Below, one piece after another: positions 4,127 through 5,954 of a stretch of 5,954 bases of DNA; position 1 is the first letter of the stretch; each line of letters starts with the position of its first letter. A program made the translations under genes and the position numbers. A model generated the notes under the pieces. That model was not told the DNA's origin and searched no databases. It saw only the letters and a list, made by a program, of their open reading frames with translations. The DNA is from Bacilli bacterium (GTDB lineage Bacteria; Bacillota_I; Bacilli_A; RFN20; CAG-288), in NCBI GenBank assembly GCA_022774485.1, contig JALFLX010000045.1, positions 1 to 5,954 of the forward strand. Reading direction: 5' to 3'.

Positions 4127-5954
4127 ATGAAAAAAATCGCAAGAAAAATCGTCTTTTCTTCGCTCTCTTTACTCTCTCTTTCCTTCCTTATCGCTGGCGA
4201 TGTTGTCTTTTCCAAATATCGTGCGGATGCTATCGGTTTACTCTGTCCACCGATTATTGATGAGGAGTATTCTCAAGTCTCCGCTTCCAAAGGAAGAGAC
4301 TTAGCAGAAAAGATAGAGGAAGAAGGGATTGTCTTAGTGAAGAATGATGGCCTTTTACCTTTATCTACAAAAAAACATGAAGCTGTGAACCTTTTCGGCT
4401 TTGGTACGGTTCAGTGGATTTACGGCGGTTCTGGATCTGGAAGAGTTCTCCCACAAAGCGATAATTTTGATGATAATACTGACTTTGCTTTCGCCATGGA
4501 TGATTACGGAATAGATATCAATTATGATCTGATCGATTACTATCGGGATTATGCCACAATCACTCATGATATCAACACGTTGAATTTTAATGTGGATGAA
4601 TCTCCTTATTCTTTCGGATTAAAAGAACCCGATATTCATCAGGCTGATTACGCTTCTCTTTTAGAGGATAGTATCTCATTCTCTGACACTGCGATTGTTA
4701 CTATTTCAAGACAAGGTGGTGAGAGTGAGGATATGCCTACTGTTCAGTATAAGAGCAAACCGATTGAGACAATCGATAATTCTCGTCACTCGTTAGAGAT
4801 TTCAACAGAGGAAGAGGACCTTCTTAACTTCGCACAAGATCATTTTGATAATGTGATTGTCATTATCAACTCCACCAATTCGTTCCAGCTCGATTTCTTA
4901 GCGAGAATGGATCGAATTGATGCTTGTCTTCTTGTTGGAGCGACAGGAGAGCACGGAGCAAATGCGATTCCGAAAGTTCTGTACGGAGAGAATACTCCCT
5001 CCGGACACCTTGCTGATACCCTTCCTTATGATTTCAAAGAGAATCTTAATTATGAGTACACAGGATTTGAGGGTGTCTCTTTCTATTCTGATCAGGATTT
5101 AGAATATGGGATCAACCAGAAGACAAATGCAGGCGTCACAACCCGTCCAAGTCTTCCTTACATCGATTATGTCGAAGGAATCTATGTCGGATATCGTTTC
5201 TTTGAAACGGCAGATGCGGAAGGTGCTTTTTCCACAAGAACAAGAGAAATCTATGACAACAACAATGAAAAGAAAACAGTTACTGGTTATGATGCCGTTG
5301 TTCAATACCCATTTGGATATGGAATGAGTTACACAGACTTCAGTTGGGAGCTTGTCAACATCTCTCTTCCTCAAGACAGTGTGATTCATGAAGATACAGA
5401 GATCACCTTTGAAGTCAAAGTCACCAATACGGGTTCTTATGCTCGTAAAGATGTCGTCTCTCTTTATCTCACTCCGGAATATATTCCTGGCGAAGTGGAA
5501 AAGTCTCAGATGAAACTTATCTCTTTTGAAAAGACAGGGTTGATTGCTCCTGATCAATATGAGGTGGTAACTTTGAAAACGAAAGCGAGAGACTTCGCCT
5601 CTTATGACTGTTATGATTTGAATCACAACGGAAAGACCACTTATGAGATTGATGAAGGTGAGTATCAGCTCAAGCTTTGCGAGAATTCTCACACGGTGAA
5701 AGAAGTATCGTCAAAGGGCGGTGTGCATCCTGGCATTTTCTCTTATCGCTGTGAGAGTGACATCATCTTAGAAAAAGAAGAAAAAACAGGAACAACAATT
5801 GATAATCTCTTCACCGGAAAGGATGCAATTGACGGTGTAAGTGTCGATGGAAAAGAAGGGGAGAACGCTTCAATTCCTTATGTGAAGAGAACTGATTTTA
5901 GGGACTATCAAGGCCCTATCAAACAGACTTCTACTCATGATCAGAACACAGGAA
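4127..5954 (+). CDS. domain-permuted GH3 beta-glucosidase-like enzyme, 3' truncated by window
   Basis: Family GH3 enzymes hydrolyse beta-linked glucosides, xylosides or related oligosaccharides. An open frame of 609 codons runs off the right edge with no stop. A basic N-terminus and hydrophobic stretch (about 8-23) form a signal anchor or signal peptide; no good lipobox is visible. EEGIVLVKNDGLLPL (65-79) opens the alpha/beta sandwich domain normally found C-terminally. Then come VNLFGFGTVQWIYGGSGSGRV (87-107, GGSGSG loop), SRQGGESED (194-202), LLVGATGEHGANAI with PSGHLADTLP (268-300), and EGIYVGYRFFET (350-361). FGYGMSYTDF (396-405) leads into a fibronectin III-like domain (about 405-525, with VTNTGSYARKDVVSLYL). 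A linker follows to about 598. The TIM barrel with the nucleophile Asp should lie beyond the window. This order is known in Ruminococcus and Butyrivibrio enzymes. The start has AAAAGGAG 6 nt upstream. Substrate is unknown. Confidence 0.9.
   Translation, partial: MKKIARKIVFSSLSLLSLSFLIAGDVVFSKYRADAIGLLCPPIIDEEYSQVSASKGRDLAEKIEEEGIVLVKNDGLLPLSTKKHEAVNLFGFGTVQWIYGGSGSGRVLPQSDNFDDNTDFAFAMDDYGIDINYDLIDYYRDYATITHDINTLNFNVDESPYSFGLKEPDIHQADYASLLEDSISFSDTAIVTISRQGGESEDMPTVQYKSKPIETIDNSRHSLEISTEEEDLLNFAQDHFDNVIVIINSTNSFQLDFLARMDRIDACLLVGATGEHGANAIPKVLYGENTPSGHLADTLPYDFKENLNYEYTGFEGVSFYSDQDLEYGINQKTNAGVTTRPSLPYIDYVEGIYVGYRFFETADAEGAFSTRTREIYDNNNEKKTVTGYDAVVQYPFGYGMSYTDFSWELVNISLPQDSVIHEDTEITFEVKVTNTGSYARKDVVSLYLTPEYIPGEVEKSQMKLISFEKTGLIAPDQYEVVTLKTKARDFASYDCYDLNHNGKTTYEIDEGEYQLKLCENSHTVKEVSSKGGVHPGIFSYRCESDIILEKEEKTGTTIDNLFTGKDAIDGVSVDGKEGENASIPYVKRTDFRDYQGPIKQTSTHDQNTG

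Noticed and set aside
5099..5692. 197-codon minus-strand frame opposite the GH3 gene
   Set aside because: The + strand frame carries clear GH3 and fibronectin III motifs across this interval, and the antisense product looks like no protein family.

Overview
The window reads as ordinary chromosomal DNA from a low-to-moderate GC Gram-positive-type bacterium (Bacillota, Erysipelotrichia or other Bacilli-like lineages are plausible). The signs are strong AAAGGAGG-type ribosome binding sites, the rpsB-tsf-pyrH gene order, AT-rich spacers, and a domain-permuted family 3 glycoside hydrolase of a kind known from gut and rumen Firmicutes. TGA is used as a stop (pyrH) and Trp is TGG, so this is not a UGA=Trp mollicute. 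The precise taxon cannot be settled from the sequence alone. All five genes are on the + strand.

Layout. Bases 1-225 are an AT-rich non-coding stretch with two short hairpins near the left end and no gene that I can support. A candidate extended -10 promoter (226-254) is followed by a leader of about 155 nt with several possible stem-loops. The leader ends in a strong Shine-Dalgarno sequence before rpsB (ribosomal protein S2, unusually long). tsf (elongation factor Ts) starts 2 nt after rpsB. A perfect 8-bp terminator hairpin separates tsf from pyrH (UMP kinase). Two consecutive hairpins, the second a clear terminator, end pyrH. tlyA (S4-domain rRNA 2'-O-methyltransferase) follows with its own extended -10 promoter placed so close that the mRNA may be leaderless. 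Frr, the usual pyrH neighbour, is absent. After a 104-nt AT-rich spacer the last gene is a membrane-anchored or secreted beta-glucosidase-like enzyme of family GH3 with the C-terminal domain first. It runs off the right edge before its catalytic TIM barrel.

How the genes fit together. rpsB and tsf form a translation operon (S2 of the 30S subunit and the EF-Tu recycling factor). pyrH makes UDP for nucleic-acid and envelope precursors and is conventionally linked to them. tlyA modifies rRNA, so the first four genes have a translation/nucleotide housekeeping theme. The GH3 gene is an unrelated carbohydrate-utilisation gene with its own signals.

I did not find evidence of a novel multi-gene system. 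The items most worth a second look are the structured rpsB leader, the N- and C-terminal extensions of S2, the terminator/attenuator inside the tsf-pyrH spacer, the missing frr with a possibly leaderless tlyA, and a strand-biased GTCGAT hexamer that also recurs in the spacers.
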